Part shown: piece after piece, positions 7,344-15,733 of the stretch
Numbering within the stretch: position 1 is the stretch's first letter
Layout of the letters: each line of letters opens with the position of its first letter
Translations under genes and position numbers: made by a program
Notes under the pieces: model-generated
Database searches by the model: none
What the model was told of the DNA's origin: nothing
Seen by the model: only the letters and a program-made list of their open reading frames with translations
NCBI GenBank assembly: GCA_035652095.1
Contig: DASREM010000014.1
Coordinates: forward strand, 62,001 to 126,000
Length of the DNA: 64,000 nt
Direction of reading: 5' to 3'
DNA from: DASREM01 sp035652095
GTDB lineage: Bacteria; Acidobacteriota; Terriglobia; Terriglobales; Acidobacteriaceae

Positions 7344-8510
7344 ATGTCCTCCGCCGCCAGGCCGAATGTTTCCAGCAATACTGCAGTCGCCACGGATGTC
7401 ACCGAGAGCAACCCCGAATTCGAATTTTTGCGCGCCTGCACTTCTCCTTCCCAACCACGTGCCATAGCGGGACTCGCGCCTTTGGACTGGAAACGCGTCC
7501 TAGAGCTCGCCCGGCATCATGGAGTCATCCCGCAACTCAGCGAAGCCGTGGAGCATTTTCAAACGGCAATACCGCACGCCATTGTCGAGAGGGTCCGCGT
7601 CGAGAACCGTAAGAACACACAGCAGGCGCTTTGGTTCACGCGGGAAATGTTTCGCATTCTGGAGCAGCTTAAGTCGAGAAATGTGGATGCGATTCCCTAC
7701 AAAGGCCCCGTTTTGGCCGAGTTGCTCTACGGCAGCATCACAGCGCGACAATACAACGACATAGACATCCTGATTCGCCCGCGGGATGTCCACGCGGCGG
7801 TGGCGGTTTTGCACCAACTCGGATACAAACCCGCCATCGAACTCACCCCGCAACAACAGCGAGCCTACTTGCGCTCAGGGTACGAACACACTTTTGATGG
7901 GGAGCAGGGCCGCAACCTTGTCGAACTGCAGTGGAACATATTGCCCCGGTTTTATTCGGTAGATCTGAAGACTGACGAACTATTCACACGGAGCCGCACA
8001 ACCACATTTGGTGCGCAGGAGATTCGAAGCCTTTGCCCCGAGGACTTAATGCTCGTGCTCTGCCTTCACGCAGCCAAACATGGCTGGGTTCAGCTCTCCT
8101 GGCTGGCTGATATCGCTGTCCTGGCTCAGAGGCCGATCGACTGGAATGAGATAAATCAACGATGCGAGGCGCTAGGAGTTCGACGGATCGTGGGGCTGAC
8201 GCTTGCGCTCTGCCATCGCCTCTGGAAAACAGAGCCAGGTCGCTTTCAGGCAGACCGCCAGTCGGCCGCCTTACTGAATGAACAACTGGAAATGCTGGCG
8301 GCGGGCAAGGAGTTTGAGAGCGAATCGATGCGATATTTTCGGCGCATGCTTCAGGCTCGTGAGCGCCGCAGCGACCAGGTTCGCTTTATTTGGCGCCTTG
8401 CCACTACTCCGAGCCTCGGAGAATGGTCCTCTTTCCGTCTGCCTCTTCCGTTTTCCCCGCTCTATCGAGCAGTCCGGGTGTTCCGCCTCGCGCGACGTTT
8501 GTTCGGATAA
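7344..8510 (+). CDS. Nucleotidyltransferase-fold protein (NTP_transf_5 type)
   Basis: 388-residue cytoplasmic protein of the uncharacterised nucleotidyltransferase family often found in RiPP loci. IPYKGPVLAELLYG is followed by RQYNDIDILIRPRD, whose D-x-D supplies the metal ligands of the polymerase-beta fold. LVELQWNI and LCPEDLMLVLCLHAAKHGW match the rest of the family. The ATG at 7344 is preferred over the TTG at 7335. It diverges from the ABC ATPase with only 74 bases between them, so joint control with the maturation operon is likely. Similar genes accompany the HprK-like kinase in paeninodin-type lasso clusters, where their reaction is not settled. Here it might adenylylate the peptide or a maturation enzyme. 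Confidence 0.78.
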   Translation: MSSAARPNVSSNTAVATDVTESNPEFEFLRACTSPSQPRAIAGLAPLDWKRVLELARHHGVIPQLSEAVEHFQTAIPHAIVERVRVENRKNTQQALWFTREMFRILEQLKSRNVDAIPYKGPVLAELLYGSITARQYNDIDILIRPRDVHAAVAVLHQLGYKPAIELTPQQQRAYLRSGYEHTFDGEQGRNLVELQWNILPRFYSVDLKTDELFTRSRTTTFGAQEIRSLCPEDLMLVLCLHAAKHGWVQLSWLADIAVLAQRPIDWNEINQRCEALGVRRIVGLTLALCHRLWKTEPGRFQADRQSAALLNEQLEMLAAGKEFESESMRYFRRMLQARERRSDQVRFIWRLATTPSLGEWSSFRLPLPFSPLYRAVRVFRLARRLFG

Positions 8511-8512
8511 GG

Positions 8513-9532
8513 TTACGACCCGATGGTCAGCACGACACGGAATCGTGCCTGTCCGCTGATCATCCTCTGGTACGCTTCGTTCACCTTTTCCATCGGGAAT
8601 TTCTCGATCATCGGGCGCACGCCGGATTGAGCGCTGAACTGCAAGGTGTCTTCCGAATCCTTTGAAGTGCCCGAAGGCCACCCTTGAACCGTCTTTCTGC
8701 CGCCCAGCAGATCGCCAACATTCACCGAGATCGGCTCGGCGGGCGCTCCAATCACAAGCAGTTCGCCGGCCGGTTTCAGACCGAATTGCAAAGCTGACAT
8801 GGACTTCGCGTCTGGAGCCGTGGACAGGATTACTCTCGCACCCCCCATCTTCTTGAGCTGTTCCGCTGGCTCGCCCTCTGCAGCATCAATGTAGTCATGC
8901 GCTCCCAGTGTCCTGACCAGTTCCTCTTTGTCCTTGCCTCGTCCGATGGCCACGGTCCTGAAACCCATCTGGCGAGCGTATTGAATTCCCAGATGCCCGA
9001 GTCCGCCAATGCCTTGGATAGCGACCGTATCACCAGCCCTGGCGATAGAATTTCGTAGCGAGTTAAAGACCGTGATTCCGGCACAGAGCAACGGGGCCCC
9101 TTCATCGTCGTGAAGATCTTCCGGCATCGCTGCAATGGCTTCCGCCGGGGAAATCATGTACTCGGCATAGCCGCCATCGTGCGAGATCCCGGTAATCTTG
9201 CCCTTTTCGCACAGGATGAAATCTCCGCGCCGGCATGGATCGCACACGAAACAGTGCCCTCCATGCCACCCCACGCCCACGCGCTGGCCCTGTTTCCAGT
9301 TGGTCACGTCCCGACCGACGGCATCGATTCGGCCGGAAATCTCGTGCCCCGGGACACGGGGAAGTTGCAAGCCGGGCCAGAAACCCTCTTTCACGAACAT
9401 GTCGCTGTGGCACACTCCACAGGCCTCGACCTTGACCCGCACCTGCCTTGGACCGGGCTGCGGAATTTCTCGCTCCACGATCTCCCAATCTCCGTGAGGT
9501 TTGCTGACTTGAACCGCTTTCATGCGCGCCAT
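8513..9532 (-). CDS. Zinc-dependent alcohol dehydrogenase
   Basis: 339-residue medium-chain dehydrogenase. ACGVCHSD and VPGHEISG supply the catalytic-zinc Cys, His and Glu residues. HCFVCDPCRRGDFILC is the structural-zinc loop, and GIGGLGHLGIQYA is the NAD(P) Rossmann glycine motif. It would interconvert alcohols and aldehydes in the cytoplasm. The ATG at 9532 has AGAGGA about six bases upstream, favouring it over the internal ATG three codons later. It is convergent with the nucleotidyltransferase gene (2 bases apart) and 103 bases downstream of the ProC-like gene, so it may end the same transcript as the SDR cluster. Substrate not predictable. Confidence 0.9.
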   Translation of the reverse strand: MARMKAVQVSKPHGDWEIVEREIPQPGPRQVRVKVEACGVCHSDMFVKEGFWPGLQLPRVPGHEISGRIDAVGRDVTNWKQGQRVGVGWHGGHCFVCDPCRRGDFILCEKGKITGISHDGGYAEYMISPAEAIAAMPEDLHDDEGAPLLCAGITVFNSLRNSIARAGDTVAIQGIGGLGHLGIQYARQMGFRTVAIGRGKDKEELVRTLGAHDYIDAAEGEPAEQLKKMGGARVILSTAPDAKSMSALQFGLKPAGELLVIGAPAEPISVNVGDLLGGRKTVQGWPSGTSKDSEDTLQFSAQSGVRPMIEKFPMEKVNEAYQRMISGQARFRVVLTIGS

Positions 9533-9635
9533 AAAATTCCTCTTTTCGGGACAATTTGACTGAGGTCAAATCCAGGGTTCTTTGTTACTGCAGAGAGTGA
9601 TAGATGAAGCGAGGCAGGTGCGGGATTCCGGAAAT

Positions 9636-10424
9636 TCAGGGCTTCGCGTTTTTTCGGGCTCGTGTGAGGCCCGCTTGCAGACCGCGTTTGACGATGTTCT
9701 CGTAGCCTGCGGATTCCATAGTCGCCATCACGGTTCCGGCAATTCCGCCCGGAGTTGCGGCTTCATGCAACAACCTGGGCAGGCTGCTTCGGCTTTCTCG
9801 CCAGTACTGAATTCCATCCGCCAGCGCGTGCGCGGCTGCGGTCATCGCCGTTTTTCGGTCCAATCCCAATTGTTGAGCGGCTTGCGCCAGGGCTCTCAGC
9901 GCATGATAGCCATGACTCGATGAATAGGTGACGGTAAAGGCATCGAAGCCGCGCTCAGGAATTTCCAGCACGGCGCCAGTGCAACCGAACAGCCGTTTGA
10001 CTAGGCGTTTCCCTTGCTTCGGAAACCTGGCGTCAAATGTAAGCGCGGTCAGGCCCCGGCCACTTCGGCAGACCGGACTTGGCATCGCACGCACCCATTG
10101 GATCGCCGGAGCCATCTGCTTGAGAACCGCAAGCGGGATTCCGGCGGCAAGGCTCACCGCGATCGCGGGCATTGGCGCCGCACGCAACTCACTGAACAGC
10201 CCGCGCACGGAATCTGGACGTACTGCGACAATGAGCACTCTCGCCTGCGCGACCGCAGTTGTGAGGTTCAACTCTGTTTCAACCCGATAGCGCCGTTTCA
10301 GTTCGCGCAGCTTGTGAGGGTTCCGATCATGAACGAGGAGCGGCTGATCGTATCCAGCCAATCGCAGGCCTGCGATCAACGCGCTGGTGATTCGCCCACC
10401 GCCCAGGAAGACGGCCGCTCTCAC
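9636..10424 (-). CDS. Pyrroline-5-carboxylate reductase-like protein
   Basis: 262-residue ProC-family protein: N-terminal Rossmann segment VFLGGGRITSALIAGL, then LIVAVRPDSV, and the family's C-terminal ATPGGIAGTVMATMESAGY motif. The nucleotide-binding loop reads G-G-G-R where canonical ProC has G-x-G-x-M. The GTG start at 10424 overlaps the stop of the aminotransferase gene (GTGA), so the two are coupled. The frame extends upstream only inside that gene. In this catabolic-looking cluster it may reduce a cyclic imine other than pyrroline-5-carboxylate, perhaps one formed from the semialdehyde product of its partner. The symbol proC is withheld for that reason. Confidence 0.78.
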   Translation of the reverse strand: MRAAVFLGGGRITSALIAGLRLAGYDQPLLVHDRNPHKLRELKRRYRVETELNLTTAVAQARVLIVAVRPDSVRGLFSELRAAPMPAIAVSLAAGIPLAVLKQMAPAIQWVRAMPSPVCRSGRGLTALTFDARFPKQGKRLVKRLFGCTGAVLEIPERGFDAFTVTYSSSHGYHALRALAQAAQQLGLDRKTAMTAAAHALADGIQYWRESRSSLPRLLHEAATPGGIAGTVMATMESAGYENIVKRGLQAGLTRARKNAKP

Positions 10425-11761
10425 GCCAGTTCCCGGCAGGCCTGGTCCGCAGCCCTTATCAGGGTCTCCACGTCCGCGTCGGTGTGCGCAGTCGAAATAA
10501 TCCAATGCAGTCCGTTGGACGGGGTCATGTAAATACCGCGGTCAAGCAGGAGATGAATAAAGCGTGAGTACTTCTTGGTGTCCGCGTAGGCGCAGTAGTC
10601 ACGATAATCGTGGATACCATTCTGCTCGGTAAAATAAATCTGGAACATGGGGCCGAAACCCTGCACCAGGGCGCTAACCTGGTGCGTGCGGAGGACTTCG
10701 CGCAGGCCAGTAATCGCGGCGTCTCCGATGGCATGCAATCGGCTGTACGTCCCTTCCTGGAGCAGCAAGTCCAGATTTGCCGCGATTACCTTCATCGTGA
10801 GTCTGTGACCGTTGAAGGTCCCATAATGAAGCACCATTCCCTCGCCCCACTGCAGGCGGTTCAGAATCTCGCGCCGCCCCGCCACCGCTCCGATGGGAAA
10901 TCCGGCTCCCAGGGCCTTGCCGAACGTGCTGAGATCGGGCTCGATTCCGTAGTATTCCTGGCATCCCCCGGGCGCGTAACGAAAACCTGTAACGACCTCG
11001 TCCAGGATGAACAGCGCTCCGTACTCGCGGGTGAGTTCGAGCAGCTCCTGTAAATATCCATCACGCGGCGGAATACAACCCATGTTGGCCATGATAGGTT
11101 CGGTGATGACCGCCGCCAGTTCATCTCCATGATGCTGCATCACACGGCGCGCAGCGGCGATGTCGTTCCACGGCGCAAGCACCACGTCGTCAAATGTGGC
11201 CGGCGGAATGCCTTCCGAGTCGGGAATCCGCGCGGGGTTCTCGGCGCTGCCCAATTTTTCAACCGAATGGCTATGCGCGTTCAGAAGATAAGGATCGTAC
11301 CAACCGTGATAGTGCCCCTCGAACTTGAGGAACTTGCGCCGTCCGGTGTGCGCGCGGGCCAGGCGCAGCGCCAGCATAGTGGCTTCACTTCCGGTGTTGG
11401 TAAAACGTACTCCTTCCGCACGCGGAACCATGCGGCAGAAGCGCTCAGCCGCTTCCACTTCCGCAGAAGTTGCCGCAGCGAAGTGTGAGCCATCCGCGAT
11501 CGTTTTCGTTACCGCTTCAACAATCCGCGGATGAGCATGCCCCTGAATCAGCGCTCCGAACGACATCATGAAGTCGATGTACTTGTTGCTATCGGCATCC
11601 CAAACCTGCGAACCGGCGCCCCGTTCCAGGAAAATCGGGCCGTCGGAGTATACCGCCGTGCCGCGCGATGGCGAGTTCACCCCTTCGACAAGCGCCGCCT
11701 GCGCACGCGCAAACAACTCACGCGAGCGTGCCCGGTTCCGTTGCTGCGCACCGGTTTTCAA
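10421..11761 (-). CDS. Class III aminotransferase, glutamate-1-semialdehyde aminomutase-like
   Basis: 446-residue PLP enzyme of the HemL-like group. VNSPSRGTAVYSDGPIF and FTNTGSEATMLALRLARA are typical of GSA aminomutases, FILDEVVTGFR carries the PLP-ring Asp, and STFGKALGAGFPIGA carries the Schiff-base Lys. It is longer than true HemL (about 430) and sits between SDR and ProC-like genes rather than with tetrapyrrole genes, so it more likely acts on another amino compound. Its ATG overlaps the stop of the first SDR by 4 bases and its own stop overlaps the GTG of the ProC-like gene. Tight coupling across three genes supports one pathway. Confidence 0.82.
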   Translation of the reverse strand: MKTGAQQRNRARSRELFARAQAALVEGVNSPSRGTAVYSDGPIFLERGAGSQVWDADSNKYIDFMMSFGALIQGHAHPRIVEAVTKTIADGSHFAAATSAEVEAAERFCRMVPRAEGVRFTNTGSEATMLALRLARAHTGRRKFLKFEGHYHGWYDPYLLNAHSHSVEKLGSAENPARIPDSEGIPPATFDDVVLAPWNDIAAARRVMQHHGDELAAVITEPIMANMGCIPPRDGYLQELLELTREYGALFILDEVVTGFRYAPGGCQEYYGIEPDLSTFGKALGAGFPIGAVAGRREILNRLQWGEGMVLHYGTFNGHRLTMKVIAANLDLLLQEGTYSRLHAIGDAAITGLREVLRTHQVSALVQGFGPMFQIYFTEQNGIHDYRDYCAYADTKKYSRFIHLLLDRGIYMTPSNGLHWIISTAHTDADVETLIRAADQACRELA

Positions 11762-12519
11762 TCCGCCGTGCCTCCGCCGTCGACCACGAGCGCAGCGCCG
11801 GTCATGAACGACGAATCTTCCGAAGCGAGAAAGAGTACGGCTTTCGCAATCTCATCCGCTGTCCCGATTCGGCCCAGCGGCCGGTTGCTGCAGCCCGCAA
11901 GATAATCTTCCCACCTCATCCCTCGCATGCGTGCGTCTTCCGGAAGCATCGGCGTTTCCACATCGCCCGGGCAAATGCAATTTACGCGAATTCCTTGCTT
12001 GCCATGGTCAATGGCCATCGCCTTGGTCAGCAACACTACGCCACCTTTCGAAGCGCAGTAAGCGACGGCCTTGTCCCCGCCGACGATGCCCCACCCGGAA
12101 CTGTTGTTGATGATCACACCGCTGCCTTTCGCGATCATATGCGGCAGCGCGTACTTCGACATTAGGAATGTTCCCTTGAGATTGATGTCGATCTGCAGGT
12201 CCCATTCTTCCTCGCTGCACTCGAGCGTGGTTTGGGGATAGAAAATGCCGGCATTGTTGAACAGAATGTCGAGTACGCCGAACTTCTTCACCGTCTCTTC
12301 AACCGATCGCTCGCACTCTGCCGCTTTGCGCACATCGGTGCGGATGAAGACCGCCTCGCGGCCGGACTGGAGAATCGAGGCCGTGACTTCATGTCCCCTT
12401 TTTTCATTTCGTCCCGTGATTGCGACACGCGCGCCTTCCTTCGAGAAAAGGAGAGCGGTGGCTTCGCCAATGCCCGACGTTCCTCCGGTGATGAGCGCGA
12501 CTTTGTTTGAGAGACGCAT
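11758..12519 (-). CDS. Short-chain dehydrogenase/reductase (copy 1)
   Basis: 253-residue classical SDR: TGGTSGIGEA cofactor motif, NNAG near residue 90, active-site Ser in NNSSGWG, and YCASK catalytic Tyr/Lys. It is clearly a paralogue of the next SDR (12612-13379), sharing the block VVLLTKAMAIDHG followed by IRVNCICPGD. It ends in an ATGA overlap with the aminotransferase gene. Substrate unknown; an Asp or Arg that would settle NADH versus NADPH preference is not obvious after the second beta strand (ITGRNEKRG suggests NADPH). Confidence 0.9.
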   Translation of the reverse strand: MRLSNKVALITGGTSGIGEATALLFSKEGARVAITGRNEKRGHEVTASILQSGREAVFIRTDVRKAAECERSVEETVKKFGVLDILFNNAGIFYPQTTLECSEEEWDLQIDINLKGTFLMSKYALPHMIAKGSGVIINNSSGWGIVGGDKAVAYCASKGGVVLLTKAMAIDHGKQGIRVNCICPGDVETPMLPEDARMRGMRWEDYLAGCSNRPLGRIGTADEIAKAVLFLASEDSSFMTGAALVVDGGGTAD

Positions 12520-12522
12520 AGA

Positions 12523-12608
12523 TCAGCATTCAGCATTCAGCATTCAGCCATGCAACGTGTCACTGACTACTCAAAACAGGTCTCGACCGAACGAATGCTG
12601 ATGGCTGA
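12523..12608. repeat. Seven-base tandem repeat with inverted arm between SDR copies 1 and 2
   Basis: CAGCATT is repeated three times plus CAG at 12524-12547. A near-complementary arm (AATGCTGATGGCTGA, 12594-12608) lies about 50 bases away, so the transcript could form a long hairpin. The element fills the 92-base gap between two SDR paralogues. The same 7-base periodicity and inverted layout recur at 13526-13630 and 58584-58643. Confidence 0.75.
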
Positions 12609-12611
12609 GTC

Positions 12612-13379
12612 CTATATACTTCCCGCCAGGCCTCCGCCATCGACGACGAGAGCGGTTCCGGTAACAAACGAAGAAGCATCGCTTGCCAGGTACAGCACCG
12701 CTTGCGCGATTTCCTCGGGCTTACCCATGCGGCCAAGCGGTCTCTGCGCCGCGCCCGCAAGGAATTTGTCCGTGGCCTCGCCAAGTTGCTGCGCTTCGTT
12801 TCGCAACATCGCGGTGTCGGTGTCGCCGGGGCAGATGCAGTTTACACGGATAGCCTGCGGCCCATGGTCAATCGCCATCGCTTTGGTCAGCAGCACCACC
12901 GCGCCCTTCGACGCGCAGTAAACCGCAGCCTTCGGTCCGGCGGAAATTCCCCAGCCTGAAGCGGTGTTGATGATGGAACCCCCACCGGCCTTCGCCATGA
13001 CCGGAATCACTTCCCGCGAGAGCAGGTAGATGGATTTCACGTTCACATCCATGACCCGATCCCAATCATTTTCGCTGAGCTCTGTGATGGCGGCGCGGCG
13101 GATGATTCCGGCGTTGTTGAAAAGGATGTGAATCCCGCCGAATTCTCTTACGCTTCGTTCGATGAGCCGGCCACAATGCGCAGCGCTGGTGACGTCGGCA
13201 GGTTCGAAGATTGCATGGCCGCCATTGCCCACGATTTCCTGAGCAACGGCCTCTCCCGCGTCCCGGTTGACATCGCCGATGAGAACTCGTGCACCCTCGC
13301 GTGCGAGCAAGAGAGCTGTCGCGCGCCCGATGCCCGACGCACCGCCAGTGATCAACGCGATTTTGTTCTGCAAAAGCAT
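12612..13379 (-). CDS. Short-chain dehydrogenase/reductase (copy 2)
   Basis: 255-residue classical SDR: TGGASGIGRATALLLA cofactor motif, GDVNRD acidic segment after strand 2 (suggesting NADH preference), NNAG, Ser in INTASGWG, and YCASK. It is very similar to copy 1 in the C-terminal two thirds, so the pair probably arose by tandem duplication and then diverged in cofactor and substrate-loop regions. It is separated from copy 1 by the heptamer repeat and from copy 3 by a 253-base gap with another repeat, so it may be transcribed separately from either. Confidence 0.9.
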   Translation of the reverse strand: MLLQNKIALITGGASGIGRATALLLAREGARVLIGDVNRDAGEAVAQEIVGNGGHAIFEPADVTSAAHCGRLIERSVREFGGIHILFNNAGIIRRAAITELSENDWDRVMDVNVKSIYLLSREVIPVMAKAGGGSIINTASGWGISAGPKAAVYCASKGAVVLLTKAMAIDHGPQAIRVNCICPGDTDTAMLRNEAQQLGEATDKFLAGAAQRPLGRMGKPEEIAQAVLYLASDASSFVTGTALVVDGGGLAGSI

Positions 13380-13424
13380 GCGTCAAGACGGCAATGTCGA
13401 GTCCTGCGTCATAGCCTGTATGCC

Positions 13425-13438
13425 GTCCCGGTCGGGAC
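13425..13438. repeat. Small GC hairpin (GTCCCG/CGGGAC)
   Basis: GTCCCG GT CGGGAC followed on the plus strand by TCTTTT. A second small hairpin (GCCGC TTTC GCGGC) lies about 55 bases further on. No plus-strand gene ends here, so this looks like dispersed intergenic repeat material rather than a working terminator. Confidence 0.45.
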
Positions 13439-13525
13439 TCTTTTACTTCACTTCGCTTTCAGGCACTACCGTGCCGCCGCTTTCGCGGCTGCGCAGGTGG
13501 GTGGCTTAATTTCACACTCGAGCAA

Positions 13526-13630
13526 TCAGCACCCGGCAGTCAGCGCTCAGCATTGGGCCAAACTTCCCTCGGCATGGGTGAAAGTTCTACTGGCTGAATG
13601 CTGAGTGCTGAGTGCTGACTGCTGACTGCT
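13526..13630. repeat. Seven-base tandem repeats in inverted arms between SDR copies 2 and 3
   Basis: Left arm 13526-13554 reads as heptads TCAGCAC CCGGCAG, then TCAGCGC TCAGCAT. The right arm 13592-13630 reads TGCTGAG twice, then TGCTGAC twice. The arms are largely complementary with a spacer of about 37 bases, so the region can fold into a long imperfect stem immediately downstream of SDR copy 3. Confidence 0.78.
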
Positions 13631-13632
13631 TC

Positions 13633-14385
13633 TTACCGGCTCGCCAAACCTCCCGCGATCTCGGCCCCGTCGCAGGTGTACACATGTCCCGTAATGTACG
13701 CTGCATCGTCCGAGGCCAGAAATGCGAACAGCGCCGCGATCTCCTCCGGCTTGGCATGCCGCCGCAGAGGCACTTTACGATTCACTTCTTCCAGCATCTC
13801 GTCGGTGTACTCCGCCCGTTGCATGGGCGTGAGCACATATCCTGGCGCTACGGCACACACGCGAATCTTAGGCGCAAGTTCCAGCGCCATGGTCTTGGTC
13901 AACTCGATGACTCCGGCTTTGGTTGCGTTGTAGTCCGCATAAAACGGCTGGCCCACAATGCCGTTGGTGGATGCAGTTTGAAGAATCACTCCGCCGTCTT
14001 TCTCCCACATATGACGCGCTGCCGCCTGAGCCATATAGAACACGCCGGTCAGGTTCACAGCCATGATCTTGTCCCACTCTTGCGGCGTGATTTCGAGAAA
14101 TTTGTGCCGAATGCTGATACCGGCGTTGTTGACGAGAACATCGACGCCACCCATCAGGCGAACTGCCTCTGCCAACGCAGCCTCTACCTGCTTCAGGTTC
14201 GAGACATCCGCATCCACCGTCCCGGCCAGTCCCGGTAACTGTTGCTGAATCCGCTTGCGCGCTTCACTGTCGCGGTCCAGCACCACCACGGCCGCGCCCT
14301 CTTCCAGAAACCGAGCCGCCGTGGCCGCACCGATCCCGCTGGCCCCACCCGTGACGAGCACACGCTTACCCTTAAGTCCTCGCAT
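13633..14385 (-). CDS. Short-chain dehydrogenase/reductase (copy 3)
   Basis: 250-residue classical SDR with TGGASGIGAATAARF, VVLDRD (an Asp favouring NAD), NNAG, Ser in LQTASTNG, and YNATK. Less similar to copies 1 and 2 than they are to each other: it has YNATK instead of YCASK and a TPMQRAEYTDEMLEEV lid of its own. It is likely the first gene of the minus-strand catabolic cluster ending with the ProC-like or alcohol dehydrogenase gene, though the repeat at 13526-13630 directly after its stop may end or attenuate transcription. Confidence 0.9.
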   Translation of the reverse strand: MRGLKGKRVLVTGGASGIGAATAARFLEEGAAVVVLDRDSEARKRIQQQLPGLAGTVDADVSNLKQVEAALAEAVRLMGGVDVLVNNAGISIRHKFLEITPQEWDKIMAVNLTGVFYMAQAAARHMWEKDGGVILQTASTNGIVGQPFYADYNATKAGVIELTKTMALELAPKIRVCAVAPGYVLTPMQRAEYTDEMLEEVNRKVPLRRHAKPEEIAALFAFLASDDAAYITGHVYTCDGAEIAGGLASR

Positions 14386-14468
14386 GCATCTCCTCTGAAA
14401 CCGGACATTCTACGCTATCCGGGATTTTCCTTGGTGTGACTTCGTGTCCTTTGTGGTGGATGGTGTTG

Positions 14469-15647
14469 CTAGAACAGCTTGCCCTTGAAGGCGTAGATCA
14501 ACTCGATGATCAGAATGACGACCACCATTAATTCCAGCACGAAAGCCCGGCTCTGGTTGAACTGGTCCACCATGAAGCGATACAGCTCCTCGGCGGTATT
14601 CAACTTCTGCGTGACCAGGTCTTTGTAGTCGGGAACGCCGACCTTGGCCGCGGCAAGCTTGTACAAGCGCGCTGAAAACATGTCACTCAGGAACTTGATC
14701 GCATTATCGGCGTGCTCGGTAAGTTCCGTTACTTCCAGCAGTACCGTATGCAGGCCGGTTGCAGCCTTGGCCATGCTCCAGCGCGCAGCCAATCCAGTTC
14801 CCTTGTCGAAGAACGCGTAGACATTTTCCAATTCGCGGGTAAGAAGTTCGTCATAGTGACGGAATTCGAGCAGCTGGGAATTGGCGTACTCCAACAATTG
14901 AATGGCGGTCTCGGCCCCGGAGGCGCTGTCGTACAGAAACGCCGCGTTATAACCAATCACTGCCAGGTCATTTGTGTAATAAGAAATCCTGGAATGCAGG
15001 ATTTCGTTGCGCTCACCTTCGGAGAGCTCCAGAGTTTCACCGCGAACAATTTGCGCGATGCGCGGCCCGTGCTTGGCAACCACTTCATCGGCACGGGGCG
15101 ATCCGCTCATCTCCCGCACGTGGAAGATGAAATAATCCTCGCTCAGCCACTCCTTGTACGGCTTTACCAACGCCGGCGCCGCACGCTCAAGCTTCGCGCG
15201 GACGATTCGCGAGGCATGCCCGGCGAAATCCACATCCCAGACCCAACGACTCCCCAGCCGGACCAATGTGTCCCAGTCGCCCGAAAATGGAAGTTCCAGC
15301 ACGACGCTCAGGACGCCGTAGTCGTAATACTTGATCTGGCCGTCCAGGCGCTCTCCGCTGTCCAGGACCAGCGCTTCAATGGGTTCGACCACCGGCGGCC
15401 GCTGGTATCGAACATACCCTGGCGCCGGGTGCTTGAAGCTCGGCTGAGCCACGGTTCGCGCGCTGAAAATCTCGCGCAATTGGTCCAGCCTGATCTCTTC
15501 GCAAACGTCGAACTGGATCAGCACCAGCACCGATCCGCGGACGGCCACGTCCGGAGGGGCCTGCGTGATCGCCACCGGCTTGGTTTCAGTCAAAGCGAGA
15601 GGGGTATCGCCGTCGAGGGCCATGAGGTCGGTTCCCGGCAAGGCCAT
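14469..15647 (-). CDS. RMD1/DUF155 family membrane-anchored protein
   Basis: 392-residue protein with an all-purpose N-terminal leader, a DUF155 core (IKYYDYGVLSVVLELPFSGDW, then LTRELENVYAFFDKG and a long helical segment), and one C-terminal membrane helix FVLELMVVVILIIELIYAF just before the end. This tail-anchored layout matches the yeast Rmd1/Sif2 and Rmnd1 family. The role in bacteria is unknown. It lies 86 bases after the large FAD/Fe-S dehydrogenase on the same strand, which may be chance. A fragment of the dispersed CTTCGTGTCCTTTGTGG repeat follows its stop codon. Confidence 0.75.
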   Translation of the reverse strand: MALPGTDLMALDGDTPLALTETKPVAITQAPPDVAVRGSVLVLIQFDVCEEIRLDQLREIFSARTVAQPSFKHPAPGYVRYQRPPVVEPIEALVLDSGERLDGQIKYYDYGVLSVVLELPFSGDWDTLVRLGSRWVWDVDFAGHASRIVRAKLERAAPALVKPYKEWLSEDYFIFHVREMSGSPRADEVVAKHGPRIAQIVRGETLELSEGERNEILHSRISYYTNDLAVIGYNAAFLYDSASGAETAIQLLEYANSQLLEFRHYDELLTRELENVYAFFDKGTGLAARWSMAKAATGLHTVLLEVTELTEHADNAIKFLSDMFSARLYKLAAAKVGVPDYKDLVTQKLNTAEELYRFMVDQFNQSRAFVLELMVVVILIIELIYAFKGKLF

Positions 15648-15733
15648 GAACTGCCCGCCGAATCCTTGCTATTCTCCCAGATTCGCTGCGCAATAGCGAG
15701 AGAAGGACAAGCAACTCTTGTATTTACAAGGAG

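Noticed and set aside
2155..8510. A lasso-peptide cluster
   Set aside because: The kinase, nucleotidyltransferase, PqqD and YxxP leader all fit, but there is no asparagine-synthetase-like cyclase or transglutaminase-like B2 protease in the window, and a radical SAM enzyme is present instead.
10421..11761. Assigning hemL
   Set aside because: The motifs fit the aminomutase fold but the operon context (SDR, ProC-like) is not tetrapyrrole synthesis, so the symbol was withheld.
12523..13630. CRISPR array
   Set aside because: The repeats are 7 bases long, contiguous and without spacers of uniform length; no cas genes nearby.
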